Assembly (NCBI GenBank): GCA_022661535.1
Contig: JAKULF010000011.1
Span: forward strand, 744,001 to 808,000
DNA from: Eutypa lata
Lineage: Eukaryota; Ascomycota; Sordariomycetes; Xylariales; Diatrypaceae
Direction of reading: 5' to 3'
Length of the DNA stretch: 64,000 nucleotides
Below are positions 46,301 through 56,600 of this stretch, one piece after another. Every line of letters begins with the position of its first letter. Positions within the stretch are counted from its first letter, which is position 1. The notes under the pieces are model-generated. The model did no database searches. It was not told where the DNA came from and saw only the letters and a program-made list of their open reading frames with translations. The translations under genes and the position numbers were made by a program.

Positions 46301-46710
46301 CGCACGCGACCGAAGAAGCCGCTCGATTTCTTCGATGATGCGAAGGACGAGCGCTGGTCTTGCTGGTGCTGCTGCTGTTGTTGCTGTTGTTGCTGGTTTT
46401 GTTGTTGATCAGATGGTGTAGGTGTAGGCGGAGGCATGGCAATATCATCATCATCTCTCTGCAGCTGGGCACAGGCCGAGAAGGGGCGTCGGGCTCCACC
46501 AATACCAACCCCATTACCGCCACCACCACCGTTGCCGTGCGCGAGCTCCGGGTAGAACTGAGTCTCGTAGGCCCTGATCTCCTCGGGGCCCATGAACTGG
46601 GCTGGCGGTGCGGTGCTGATGCGGTCGTTCATGGAGCCCTCCTGGAAGCGGGACTGCGTGCGGGTGCTGCAGCCCGTCGAAGGCCTCGACATGGACACGT
46701 CGTAAGCCAT
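43348..46710 (-). CDS. Large disordered Ser/Pro/Gln-rich fungal protein with a threefold internal motif
   Basis: One exon reads 1120 residues from the ATG at 46710 (MAYDVSMSRPSTGCSTRTQS). The frame stays open upstream, but that part is repetitive and lacks a better start. I do not recognise the family. Two segments look conserved rather than random: PPAQFMGPEEIRAYETQFYP near the N-terminus and SREEIMQSYNQLMATGFFKS near residues 265-290. The rest is compositionally biased: Gln, His, Asn, Ser, Ala and Thr runs, many from CAG/CAA-type trinucleotide arrays. A motif of the form PPS[AT]G[LM]N followed by F and then a basic S-x-SG cluster occurs three times, near residues 588-615, 672-700 and 747-775. 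It ends ENCMDVDRMDVDWQYGVAL. There is no signal peptide, membrane helix or enzyme domain. A regulatory or scaffold role is possible, but that is a guess. The coding call rests on length and on the conserved-looking blocks. Confidence 0.75.
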   Translation of the reverse strand: MAYDVSMSRPSTGCSTRTQSRFQEGSMNDRISTAPPAQFMGPEEIRAYETQFYPELAHGNGGGGGNGVGIGGARRPFSACAQLQRDDDDIAMPPPTPTPSDQQQNQQQQQQQQQHQQDQRSSFASSKKSSGFFGRVRDALGLTSRSTASSVVSSEASSLYSQKQEVDVKRGKHASMPLPESTHMMRGRQPHHHQPSQSLSQQQQQQQQPPPSPRHQHHHHNQGPRSQSQTNIPQLHHFHQLNAPQNGTTNLSLHHAASINNIASSDRPSREEIMQSYNQLMATGFFKSHAIQSTRQPPPGTQRPRPPPHHEQQQGQHHTPLPTIPSVGSALEQERTPRHQQSPPKSKPPRHMAAALAMGRSSSTPSASASASSSFSSSSGRREAPKPPPHHQYPSRKRSRADLDEGSSISSGSSSSSNSARLSAAAATGPTAGSAPTGTPSKAAPGIVASTAATAAPASRSTSTSPLKRVAKKLRKMPSSLTSSAALFGSSSSVNTTTATNEHLDAGAGADAAMVDSQYHHHRMHSTPQASSTSLASTLYGYGERVGVQMRSPSPSPAPRHVPSAEMMPPPPAPSTANVTPTKAKALRPPPSAGLNRFGGAGVGSIQRSPSGKGMGRSASNSTITTITGAASIRCVGGEGERGDAGKGMEVRSSIEDGDDTPFANNNNNNNPPPSTGMNRFGRGRIRRSLSGSSIRRVFGSGDAQAHAEPEIEAEAQRREPSGRESVEPETAAEGGRGRGRSRSKMRNPPSAGLNNVFSSIKRSVSGSRAKDAVAGDGSGSGVPTTNRLMKRGRSPVPTSPYSSSTGSVVAATTGQHHHRVNSSMSSVSSAHGRGSCAPKDVGSSIAAVGAAAAVIGRGGSFDGGERSAATTGVANHHNDNNNNNNRNSRTSIYSHANTNILQWDGAGSASMSAGPVPRRDSSLRASWGSGVGGGAGGKTNAKAPPTSGPGSFVTTSASTYAATDVFGIPSTPATKTTTAAAAAAASSAHHATPTSVYYSPVPARSSPLPMTPTKKGGGGNGPLGALSDTNQQRGISSSYYQRHHPKARPGSRSPQKPRPQQPPQMTPTKIDLQVQVHHHQPVVEKMMVDNNSHHHHHHNDENCMDVDRMDVDWQYGVAL

Positions 46711-48412
46711 GCTTGCCCCGACGTGTCTCCTTTTCCGTCTATGTATTTTGTCTCTAGATCGAACCTTCCGTGTGTATGTGTGTTCTATTGTGCGTGTTCC
46801 GTTGCTATGTTGTGTATGTGTAGTAGTGTGCGCGTGTGTTTGTTTTTCCTCATGGGAAACGGTCTCATGTATGTAGTAGGTTGTAGTAGCGTTTCGTGAT
46901 CTGCGTAAGGTACCAACAATTGCCTTTGTTGTTGTTGTTCTTGTTGACACCAACTCGCGCAGCCTGATGTGGCCCGGCAAGGAGGCAGGTGGTGTCTGCC
47001 AGCAGAAGAAGGATTTTGTAGTAATCCCAAATGGTTTAAAAAGAGATGATTCTCGAGATGTCTAAAAAGGGCGTATGAGTTGGAGGGAGGTTGGATAATA
47101 CATAAAAGCTCCATCTCTGTGTGAAATGGTTAGGTTGGGTTTTGAAGAATGTCCATATATTGGTTGCCACGACGACCACTAATTGTTGCGGGTGTGCTAA
47201 TTTCCCCTTTCGGAAGACCCCCTGCCAGGCACATGCCCACTACTGGAGGCCAACGCACCGCCGTTGCTCCCACGACTACCCAAAATGGCAACCTCTCCAA
47301 AGCTTGCGGTTCCACCCAATTGAATCAATACGAAGATCACATCTTCGTAGGTACGTGGTTATGCATTAGTTACATGTCATCATCGTGAAAGATACTCATA
47401 TTATTACAAGAGTTAATTACATAGTAAACATATTCTTGTCAATAAGAAATACCCTGATGTTGTTATAGATAGATGATCTTCAAGAACCTACGAAGAACCC
47501 ACGAAGTAACTACCTATGTATGTATGTATGTATTCAAAATCCTCCCCATCAGCTAATTCACATCATATATCTTAGTTCATCCTGGTAATAGAACTACTTA
47601 CGACGATGCTGCGGAATTTCATTTACTAATTTACGTTTTAATTTTAAGAACGGATCAATCGGTAACACAAGTTCTGGGAACCGTGAATTGTTTTTTTTTC
47701 TCCCTTTCAGAACTACTTGAGTAGTTATTGATAATGTAAATGCAGTAAATTGTTCAACTAAATAATTTTATCCTCAGATATAATAGTATATACCTTGATC
47801 AGACAGACAAGCGGACACCCATGACGATGTCCCGGATTCATACATGTAAACCTGTCTCCTTCTCTAGATCCTACAACCCCTAATCCCTCGTAGAGTGACG
47901 AAGGATATATGCATACATCTATTGCATACGCTATAGTATCCAAACACCCGACTGGTAATATTGTGGTATATGAAAAGAAATGAATGGTGGTGTGTATCAA
48001 AACAAATGAAACCCAAATCCGCGTCTAAGCACGTTGGCTGGGTATATACAGAAGTGCTCAATAACACTTTACGGGGAATTGAACGCCCCTAACGCCATCA
48101 TAGACCATGTCCCTCGTCATCGCCATTGATATTCCTTTCCCGGTGCATAACGCCGCCCCATCCCTAGTGTAATCAAGACGCCTGCCACGGTTCAAAAAGA
48201 GTCGTAGAGCCGGCAGTCCTTCCGAAGATTGTCCAAAAAGATTCCATGAACCTGAAAAGTTCGTGGGACACTTCGCGTGTTCCCTAGGAGGTGCTAATAT
48301 GCCAGTGCTCGCAAGGAGGCCATACACATGTTCGAAATTCCAGTTGCTGGCCGACATGCCATTGATTGATCTTCTGTAGCGAAAACTCCCCCACATGTTG
48401 CGATTAGTTCAA
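46711..48412. other. Intergenic region between the disordered-protein gene and veA (tandem, minus)
   Basis: It should contain the promoter/leader of the 1120-residue protein gene and the 3' untranslated region of veA. The first 270 bp keep an open frame in line with the downstream gene and contain a TGTGTGT-rich stretch (46770-46845). An ATGT tetranucleotide run lies at about 47516-47532. No other gene is supported. Confidence 0.55.
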
Positions 48413-50000
48413 TTATACAATGAATGGTCGTTGCTTCCACTCGAGATTGGCTCGCTTGTACCAAGCTACATTGGGGTCCCTGGGGTCTTGATAATTGACC
48501 TCAGGACGCTGGCCATTCACGGTGCGTTCCTGCGTTGCTTGGAAGACGTCATCATGCGAACGCTTCGTAGGCTGAGGTTCACGCATCGAATACAGAGGCC
48601 CTGGCTTAGCAAATGAGTCTGACCGGCTGGACCAGGCGATCGAGTTGTTCCTGTCACGCTCAATAGCGGTAATGGAAGGAAGAATCGCAGATCCAACAGA
48701 ACCTCTAGACGACCTACTGATCGGAGTACTGGGCATTGGCGCCAGTGGTTTCATGGTAGATGACGGGTAATTGTAAGTTGGCTGCATCTTGACTTCCTGC
48801 TCGTGACTAGATGGGGGACGCTCGTAGTATCCAGACTGTGGGGTAATGAAGCCAGGAGATGGTGGGGGTGGGTACGAGGAGACCTGGCCTGAGGGATGGA
48901 ACGATGCTGGGTGAGCAGGAGAGACAGGCGTAGAAAGCGGGGCCGGCGGCGGTGGCGGAGCATATACGGGTGGTGCGCAGTCCTGACCTCCATGTCCGAA
49001 ACTGAGGATCCGTCCAGACTGGTTGGCTTGGTACATGGGCGGAGGCGGAGGTGCGTGATGTCCATAATCTGCGTTGGATGGGCGACGAGAATGGTCATGA
49101 CCATATTGTGTTCCATCCATGCTCGTGTTACTCACGGACCGAGGGCGCAATACCTCAGGAGTCTGGGTCCTACGTCGTCTCGTGTAGTCGTCCTCAGCAT
49201 TGTCATCGTAATCCGCACCCGCGGAGGGTTTGTTGTCACGTCTTCTCATGCGTACGTCTCGGCGGATGCGAACACGGCAGCCTTGTTCAGCAACTGTGCG
49301 ACTGAGTGCCGTGCTCTCTGATAGGCCGGGAAATTTCTTAGCGCTGAAGACAGCAAAGTCGTCCGATTTGACCTCCATTCTGTGATAAAATCCCTGACCA
49401 TCATCTTCGCCTGCAATACCCTCTCGATCTTCGCCCCGGGGCTCTATCTCCTCGTCTTGTTCATCCTTGATCTGTTCGTACAGTGTGAAAACTAGTCGAT
49501 AGCGGCCCTCATGGCGCACCGAAAGATCGGGAAATATGAAATAACCTGCTGGCGCAGGTCTGTCGAGATAACAGCATCCAGCTACAGGAAATCCAGTAAG
49601 AACCGGAGGTGAAGTAGCAGCGGGTGTCTGCACACGCCCATGGGCCATAGGGCGAGCATGCTCAAGAGAGGCGAAGACAAAGAAATCAGCATTGTAGTCG
49701 AAAGTGATATCCCGAGCAGCTTCGAAGTTCTCTCCTTCAAGAACCTTGAATTGGAGCACTGGCGGCGGATCAACGGGACGACGGTCGGCAGATGCTATTA
49801 CACAGTCAGCTAGGCGATCTAATTGCGAAGTGAGCGTCTGTTAATTTTGTACATTTAGGCCCCGATCCGCATGCGCGCGCACGTTCGGGTTGCTGAATAA
49901 CCTCCAATTCATACCAAAGATGCCTGCCGCCTTTCGTCATACGCGGTTCACGAATCACTATGGCTCTAGTTGGCTCTGTTGGCAGACAAACATTCGCCAT
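48413..50000 (-). CDS. veA: Velvet-family developmental regulator VeA/VE-1
   Basis: VeA links development and secondary metabolism in ascomycetes, working with VelB and the methyltransferase LaeA in the nucleus. Exons 50000-49853 and 49794-48413 join across a 58 nt intron to give 509 residues. The splice restores the family signature: [14 protein letters not shown] from exon 1 and [13 protein letters not shown] after it, which also matches the basic nuclear-import region of VeA. The velvet domain continues with [36 protein letters not shown], then [19 protein letters not shown] and [19 protein letters not shown], ending near residue 235 with the basic [15 protein letters not shown]. The remaining half is Pro/Ser/Tyr-rich and disordered, with [18 protein letters not shown] and a C-terminal block [20 protein letters not shown]. 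An N-terminal velvet domain plus a long tail fits VeA better than VelB, VelC or VosA. The start ATG has A at -3 and G at +4. A short upstream ORF overlaps it (see separate entry). Confidence 0.9.
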
Positions 50001-50037
50001 GATGGCGGTAGTCTGTTTCGTGAGCGACGGTTAGCAT
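49966..50037 (-). promoter_or_regulatory. Possible overlapping upstream ORF of veA
   Basis: An ATG at 50037, 37 nt before the veA start and in a different frame, opens a 23-codon reading frame ([20 protein letters not shown] and three more residues) that runs through the veA ATG and stops at 49966. Its start context is weak (T at -3) while that of veA is strong, so scanning ribosomes could choose between them. Whether the transcript reaches 50037 is unknown. Confidence 0.4.
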
Positions 50038-50661
50038 CCAACCAGATATAAACAGAATACAAATATAAAATAGTCGTCCACGGAAGACATTGTAGTTAAT
50101 TTGCAGTAAGAGGCTAACTTGGAGCTGATACTTCCAACTATGACAGGAAACAAGGTTTATGGGGTATGAATTGGATGACGCCAACGCACGATATGAAGGG
50201 CTTGAAATGAAAGACAGTATTTAAGGGTGGTTAGGGGAATTTAGTTGCGACATACTGAAGGTGGATAATCCATGATTAATAGCCTGGAACGATCCTCTAA
50301 CTTTGCTAAACACTTTAGACGTTTGAATTTGACGGGAAGTCTGATAGGTCTGTTTTCTCTCCCTTCACGAAAGGTAATCTACCACTTCACAACGAAAAGA
50401 AGCGCAACAATGATATATGATACAGTCCCGGGTGGCTGGATAATTCGAGATCGATAGCCAGCTTGGTCCAAATTTAGGAACTGAAACAAAAGAAGTTGAA
50501 CGGGATCAAGAGACAGGTATCCGGAGGTTTGGGTTGGACGGAAAGGTTAAATGCACAAGCAATAACCGAAGGCGCGGACACTGGATGGTTTGCCGTGAAT
50601 GCGACCCAAAGAATTGGCTGTGGCTGACTCGTCACTGGTTGCTCGTTTCTTTTCCTTCCTT

Positions 50662-50687
50662 CTCTCTCTCCCTCTCTCTCTCTCTTT
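50662..50687. repeat. CT-rich microsatellite
   Basis: A TCTCTC run with one CCC interruption, ending in TTTT, about 660 bp upstream of the veA start codon. Confidence 0.75.
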
Positions 50688-53600
50688 TAAGGAATGAACC
50701 TAAGAGGGGTAAAAGAAAGTTTATCGTGTTGCTGTTGGCTTGTATTATATACTATACGTATATGTCATCGAAGAATCCAAATGGCACTAATAGCAAACAA
50801 CCCCCCAAGCAGAGCGTCCGATCACGAGTCAAGTTTGACTTGGTTGCTTTCCAAGTAGGTACCTAGGTAGGTAAAGAGAAAAGAAGTTGATAAATGTAAC
50901 GAATGAACGAACGTATGTATGAGAGAGTATGTAGGTATGTAACTACGCTACCACCACTAGTGGTATCGTCGATTCGGCTTGCTCTCGAAGTTGACAAACG
51001 ATGGCAGTACGGTTTAGCTTCAACACTACATGTACAAAAAAAAAAAAGTACTATGTATTGCCGAAACTAACTTGTACTTCCTTGGTGAAAAACTATCGTC
51101 AATCAACTCGTTCGCAGGTAAGAAGGGGGGGTGGGAAAAAACCAGATATTAGGAAGAGGAGCAATAAGTCAATTAAGAGAGGAGCGAAACGAGCGGGTTT
51201 TGGGGCGGGCCACAATCTGGCACGGCATCAGGATTAAAGGCGACAAGGGTAATTACATGAGTCTGCTGGACATTTAAATGGACGAGCATGTCCCCATAGG
51301 CGGAGTAGTGCCAGAAATAGGAAGGCGTGGCCGGGCAAAGCCGGGGTGTCTTGGTGTCAGTAATGGGCGTTGTGGTGGGCTCGTGTGGGTAGAGTGGATC
51401 GCCCGTCTCACCAGGGGCCTGGTCATTTTTATCCGGTCAGTCAAATTCAATCCCAGCTTTTCATCCATCCATAGTACATCCACCCATCCAACAGGACGGG
51501 TTTGGGTTTGTCCAACGGGAGGGCTGGAGGGGGTTGTGAGTATCCAGCAAAAAACTTCCCCCCCACCGTAACTACATACCAGCATACCAAGCTTATACTT
51601 GCCCACCTGCCTACCCTGCCTACCTGCCTACCAAGCCTTCTATGCCTAATCCTGCGTAACAGTTCCAAGCTCGAACGCTCAAGGTGGACCAATGTGGGCG
51701 CTTTCCATCACATTGGTTCTTGGAGCAAATATCCATTCCATCCTACCATCCACCCTCCTTCCTGACTGCGTGTTTGGTAATGGGTGGGTTAGTGTGTACT
51801 ATGTATATCGATGCCCAGTTATGACCTTATCACCGTGTAACTCGTATCGTAAATACTGTACACACCTCATCACATATCACTCACTATACTCCTCCGTTGC
51901 ATACACGGGTTTGACGTGTAAGAAGTTGTGCGAACATTACTGCTTGTCAGTTTCTACCTACCTACCTAATAATATCAATGAATATATATTACTATAGGAA
52001 GTGTATGGTTTGACTACGGATGTAGAGTGTTGACTCGGCCGGCGCTCGTTCGAAATGATGACCCCTTGGTACCGAGGATCGCAGTTTGATCCGTAGGCTT
52101 GGGACCAAGACGCCCACATAAATGAGACGAGTTTGCACCAACATACATGAGATAGACAAGCCACATGGTGATACAGCCCCAAGGTACCATTTACTAACCC
52201 GCGCGTACGGGATTGGATTCGACTGTTGTCAATCACATCGCTACCTACGCACATACTTAGACACGATAAACAACAAATTAAAGGTAGCGAGCAGCTTTTC
52301 ATATTTTTATTTTGTTGCTTGCTATGTAAGTTTTAGTTAGTTACCCCTCGATTTCTTCAGGTAATGTTTGTTTGACAACGGCGCATGTTTCGAGAGATGC
52401 CACGAGTCTATCGCTAGCGTAGGTGGATTGATTAGCATGCATGTGCTGTATGACACAGATTGGGTACCTAGCACCTATTCAAGCGCCTGTCATCTCAACT
52501 CAGTTTGCGCTGGTAACAAACTTAACACCTAGAAAAACCATCAAGGGGATAACGTTGACGCTACGAGTTTAAACAAGCATACCGTCGTTTAATTTTCTTT
52601 CTGCCTGTAAATACCGCACGCTCAAATAATATAACGTTACATACATATACACTGCCTGGGTATGTATACTATATAGCAACTCAGTCATGAACTTGTAGTA
52701 ATGTTGAGCCCTCCGTCATCTTCTCATCTTTACCCTCTGGAATTACGGACCACATGGTATATCCGTCATGAACACACACTGTATGGAACACGCTACCCAG
52801 CTTCCTACCCAGGGACACGGGTTAAGAAGAACCCCGGACTTACTAACTTTTTCTTAGCAGACTTGGGCTCCAGCTCCCGCCCCGAGATCCACCCTCGCCA
52901 TCCTAAGCAGACTAATTAAGCCATGTTGAGGGCTGTTTCGAGGGTTAAATAAATCGCTCATGAATCATGTCTGGGCTCCTTTGATTAGGTTCACGACAAA
53001 AGGCCCATTTTATTTCGCCTAGGGGCTTGGATTGAATTGCAATAATCTTCACGTACATATCTGTTGCAACGTCGTTTTTATTTATTTCAATCAGGACTAT
53101 CTCTACATATATACTCAGGTATGTATGTATGTGATGAATACATATGTCTTACCAATATACTCTGTACCTTGCCATTTACATATAGTTATTTACATAGTAC
53201 TTATCCATTCACATATATAGTCATGTTATCTATAAATAAAGTACGCGCCTACTTCACTTCACTATAACTACTTGTTGCTAGGAATGTCGATAACGTCAGC
53301 TACTGGCTACATAATAAGACTAGGCGTCCCAGTGTCACCCTCCAGCAACTTCGCTGCCTACCTGTAGTTATATGCAGACTAGGCAAACATTTCTCAAATA
53401 CTGAGGTCAAGTTAGCCCCTAAAAGTGAGAGATCTTCACAGCCCAGTTTGTACATACATATGTACTAACTAGGTTAATACAAACTCAAGGTGGGCAAGGC
53501 ATGGATGGCACAGACACCTCCTTAAACCCATCGTCCATCGACGAGAATCTCCGACCTAATGGGACACGGTCCACATGTTCAGACGCTCGGCGACGATGCC

Positions 53601-56600
53601 CCGGATACCGCTACGATGAATCAAGCGTTACCCGCCCATCATTTCCCTTAACGAGATCTACGATTACTGCATAGTACCTGATTATGCAATACAGGCCGCT
53701 GACATCCACGTTTTAAGGTGCTCTGTCGCAGGCTGTCGGGAGTCTTCCCCTAGAGCCTAAGGCAGGCAATTCGGCCCGTATTCTGCTCCTACTATCTACG
53801 TACTATTGGTGATTTATCATTTCAAACTATTTACAAAAGATACAGCCGATGTCGACGACGGCCTCCTCCGCGGGAGAAGTTTGTTCATTGATCCCGTATA
53901 GTATCGGCGTCTATGATGTAGGTACAATCAATACCAGCCATCGCTATCATCGGAGATCTAGTTACCTGTTTCTTGGAAACCCTATACGACGATGGCATTA
54001 AGTGACAAGTCAAGCTTTCGGGTGCACGTGCGCCAGGCTCTCCCGATTCCGACAAGCTAGATTCGCCTTCCCAAGGAAAAAAGATCAGGGTTTTCCAAGT
54101 TGAATGTAGATCTTCTTCCTAGGTATCCTATTATATTTACCTACCTACATGATCTACTCAACGGCAAAACGATACGACGAGTACTGTTGACAAATGTTGT
54201 TAGAACCTTTGCGCTTTCAAACTTCGTGCACTGTATGTTGGACCAACCTGCATGTATGTAGGTGCCTAAATATTGTACCCGAAGTGGTACCTGCAATCCA
54301 TATAAGGTATTACGTGGCTATCCTTTTTTGAGATATCACAATACCACGATACTAGACCTGCTGTTCCGAGATGAGATAGCTTGCTTCTTTCACTTGGCTA
54401 ACGAACAGCTTAAAGTCCATTTTTACTCTCATCCCTAGGCGACCAATAGTCGAAATTTGTTTCATCTAAGTATTGAAGTACAACATCAACCCCTTTCAGC
54501 CTACATGGTTCGGGTTCAACTCTGTAGTATACATGCTATATGTTCTCGCCTTCTACATACAGACGTACAAGAGATGTACCATGTCCACTACTGTATGCTT
54601 GTATTGTATGAGCGTGTCAATGACGCTACGGAGTACACAAGCAGTCGTGTAACAAGTTTAACGCCTACCTCTAGTTACCAAGTTTTCACGAGTAAAACTA
54701 CCTATGCATGTCGGATTATGGAGCTGCGATGAATCGCTCTCCAGAGCCGCCGAATCCGCGTGCTGTACTAGGCGTTATCGAGAACCTTCACGAGCGTTGC
54801 TATACGTGAATGGTTACAATCCTATGGCTACAGTGATAAAGTTGAGCCTCCACACGAGGGTATCCCAGTTCCAAGCTACTGGCTCCGGTTTGTAGCCCCC
54901 ATGGCTCACATATGCCATACCCTGTTACGGCCCTTAGACGTCACTGGCTGTGAAGATCAAAAGTCGGACTCCAGCGAAGACTCTTTCCACACAGGATTCC
55001 TAGATATATTCAAATACCGATGATTTCAGAAACTCTTCGCCCATAGCGAAAGGATATGAAGTGTTCTAGGACTTGGGAAATGTGGCACAAGACGTTATTC
55101 CCGCCCGTTGTCTAATGTTATATTACTTTTACGACCACTTCAAGTTACATGCTGTGATAGCTATATTTCGCATCCTACTATGTCCTCATTTAGATGAATG
55201 TTCCAGTAGTCCTTTCACACTAGTATGAAAACTTGACGTACAATAATCCATAACTTCCAGTACGACATTTCGAATCCACGTGTATTGCGTATGTTACACA
55301 GACCAAATCGCTTCGACTTTCCACTGCTCCAGGCATCGTTTCTCGACAGCTGTGTGGGACGAAAGCCCTCATTACAGTGCGCCGGTGCGGTCATTCATCG
55401 ATGCTCCGATCTACTGAGGCAATCGGGCGCCGCGGTACATTGCGCCCGGCCAGTGTGAAGAACGGATCGAGGCTTTGCAGAGTCCCATCGATCAAGGTTC
55501 GGATAGTCGTGCACTAATGCCGAGGTTGGGAAACTTTGCTGTTGCTTGACAGTTTTGACTAGTCGAACTTTGCCGAACTAGACAACGTGCTCTATTGGTC
55601 TTTGTGTAACGAGACATGGCGAGCCGGCTTGACCGCTGCAGCATATCCTAGTGCTTTTATTTTATTTTTTATTGCACCAAGTCACGATGATACGAGTGGA
55701 GAGGATGCTTCTGCAGCTCTGTAGGAGTTATTAGAAACAGAATCGTCACAATTGGCTAACTTCGTCCAAGGCGGAGACTCAGAGTAGATAGCAGGCATTC
55801 CATCAGAAATTTCTCGTTTTGAAAGCAGCAGTGCAACAGAACCAGTCTATCAACGCCAGGGGAGAACCCCTGTCACCGTAGACCCAACGCCATGGCAACG
55901 GCCCTTTTGATGGGAAGCCCAGCCAGTCCCAAACTTTTCCAGCGACCTGAGACCCTGCCGAATCTCCCCCTTTTCTCTCCAGGTTTCCATAGACATGGAG
56001 ACCGCACATGTGCGATATCAGCCTATCGCATCTCACCGAGTTTCGTGGGCACAGGGGGGCCCGTAGCAGGGAACCGTAGCCAGCAGATGACGGCGGTACG
56101 CCCAGGAGAGATAGAAAGGCTATAGTATAGGAAGGTGGCACGAAGATAGCCGCAGAGAGAGGAGTTTGCACAACCTCTTCTAGCGTTACGTTGGCGCCCA
56201 CGAAACAAAGCGCCTGCAAAACTCTGTTCCCTTCCTCTAGGGGGGCACACATGGCACAAGGCTCGATCTCGTACGGGTGGTGGCATCAAAACCAACCCTC
56301 AAGCGGGACGATGCGGTAGACACGCGATATGAGCTCACCCGTTTGTGCAACATACAACTAATAGGTAGGTGTAAGAACGCGAGACTTAGCTAATGACAGG
56401 TTACATCTCACGCTATGTGATTCCGGGATCGGAAAAGACCTCGCTCGCCTTGAGCAACCTGCTCCAGGGAGCCCACGAAGTTAACCCCGGACGATCTATT
56501 GTTCATATATTGTTTTATTAAAAAAGCAGCACGTTATAATCGGTTCCCGTCTGCTTCACATGACATGACAGTGCCGTCGTCTGCGCATCGCGTTCATGCA

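Noticed and set aside
55803..56252. 149-codon minus-strand ORF
   Set aside because: Overlaps other open frames on both strands, has no conserved block and no plausible splice partners; likely chance in a GC-richer patch.
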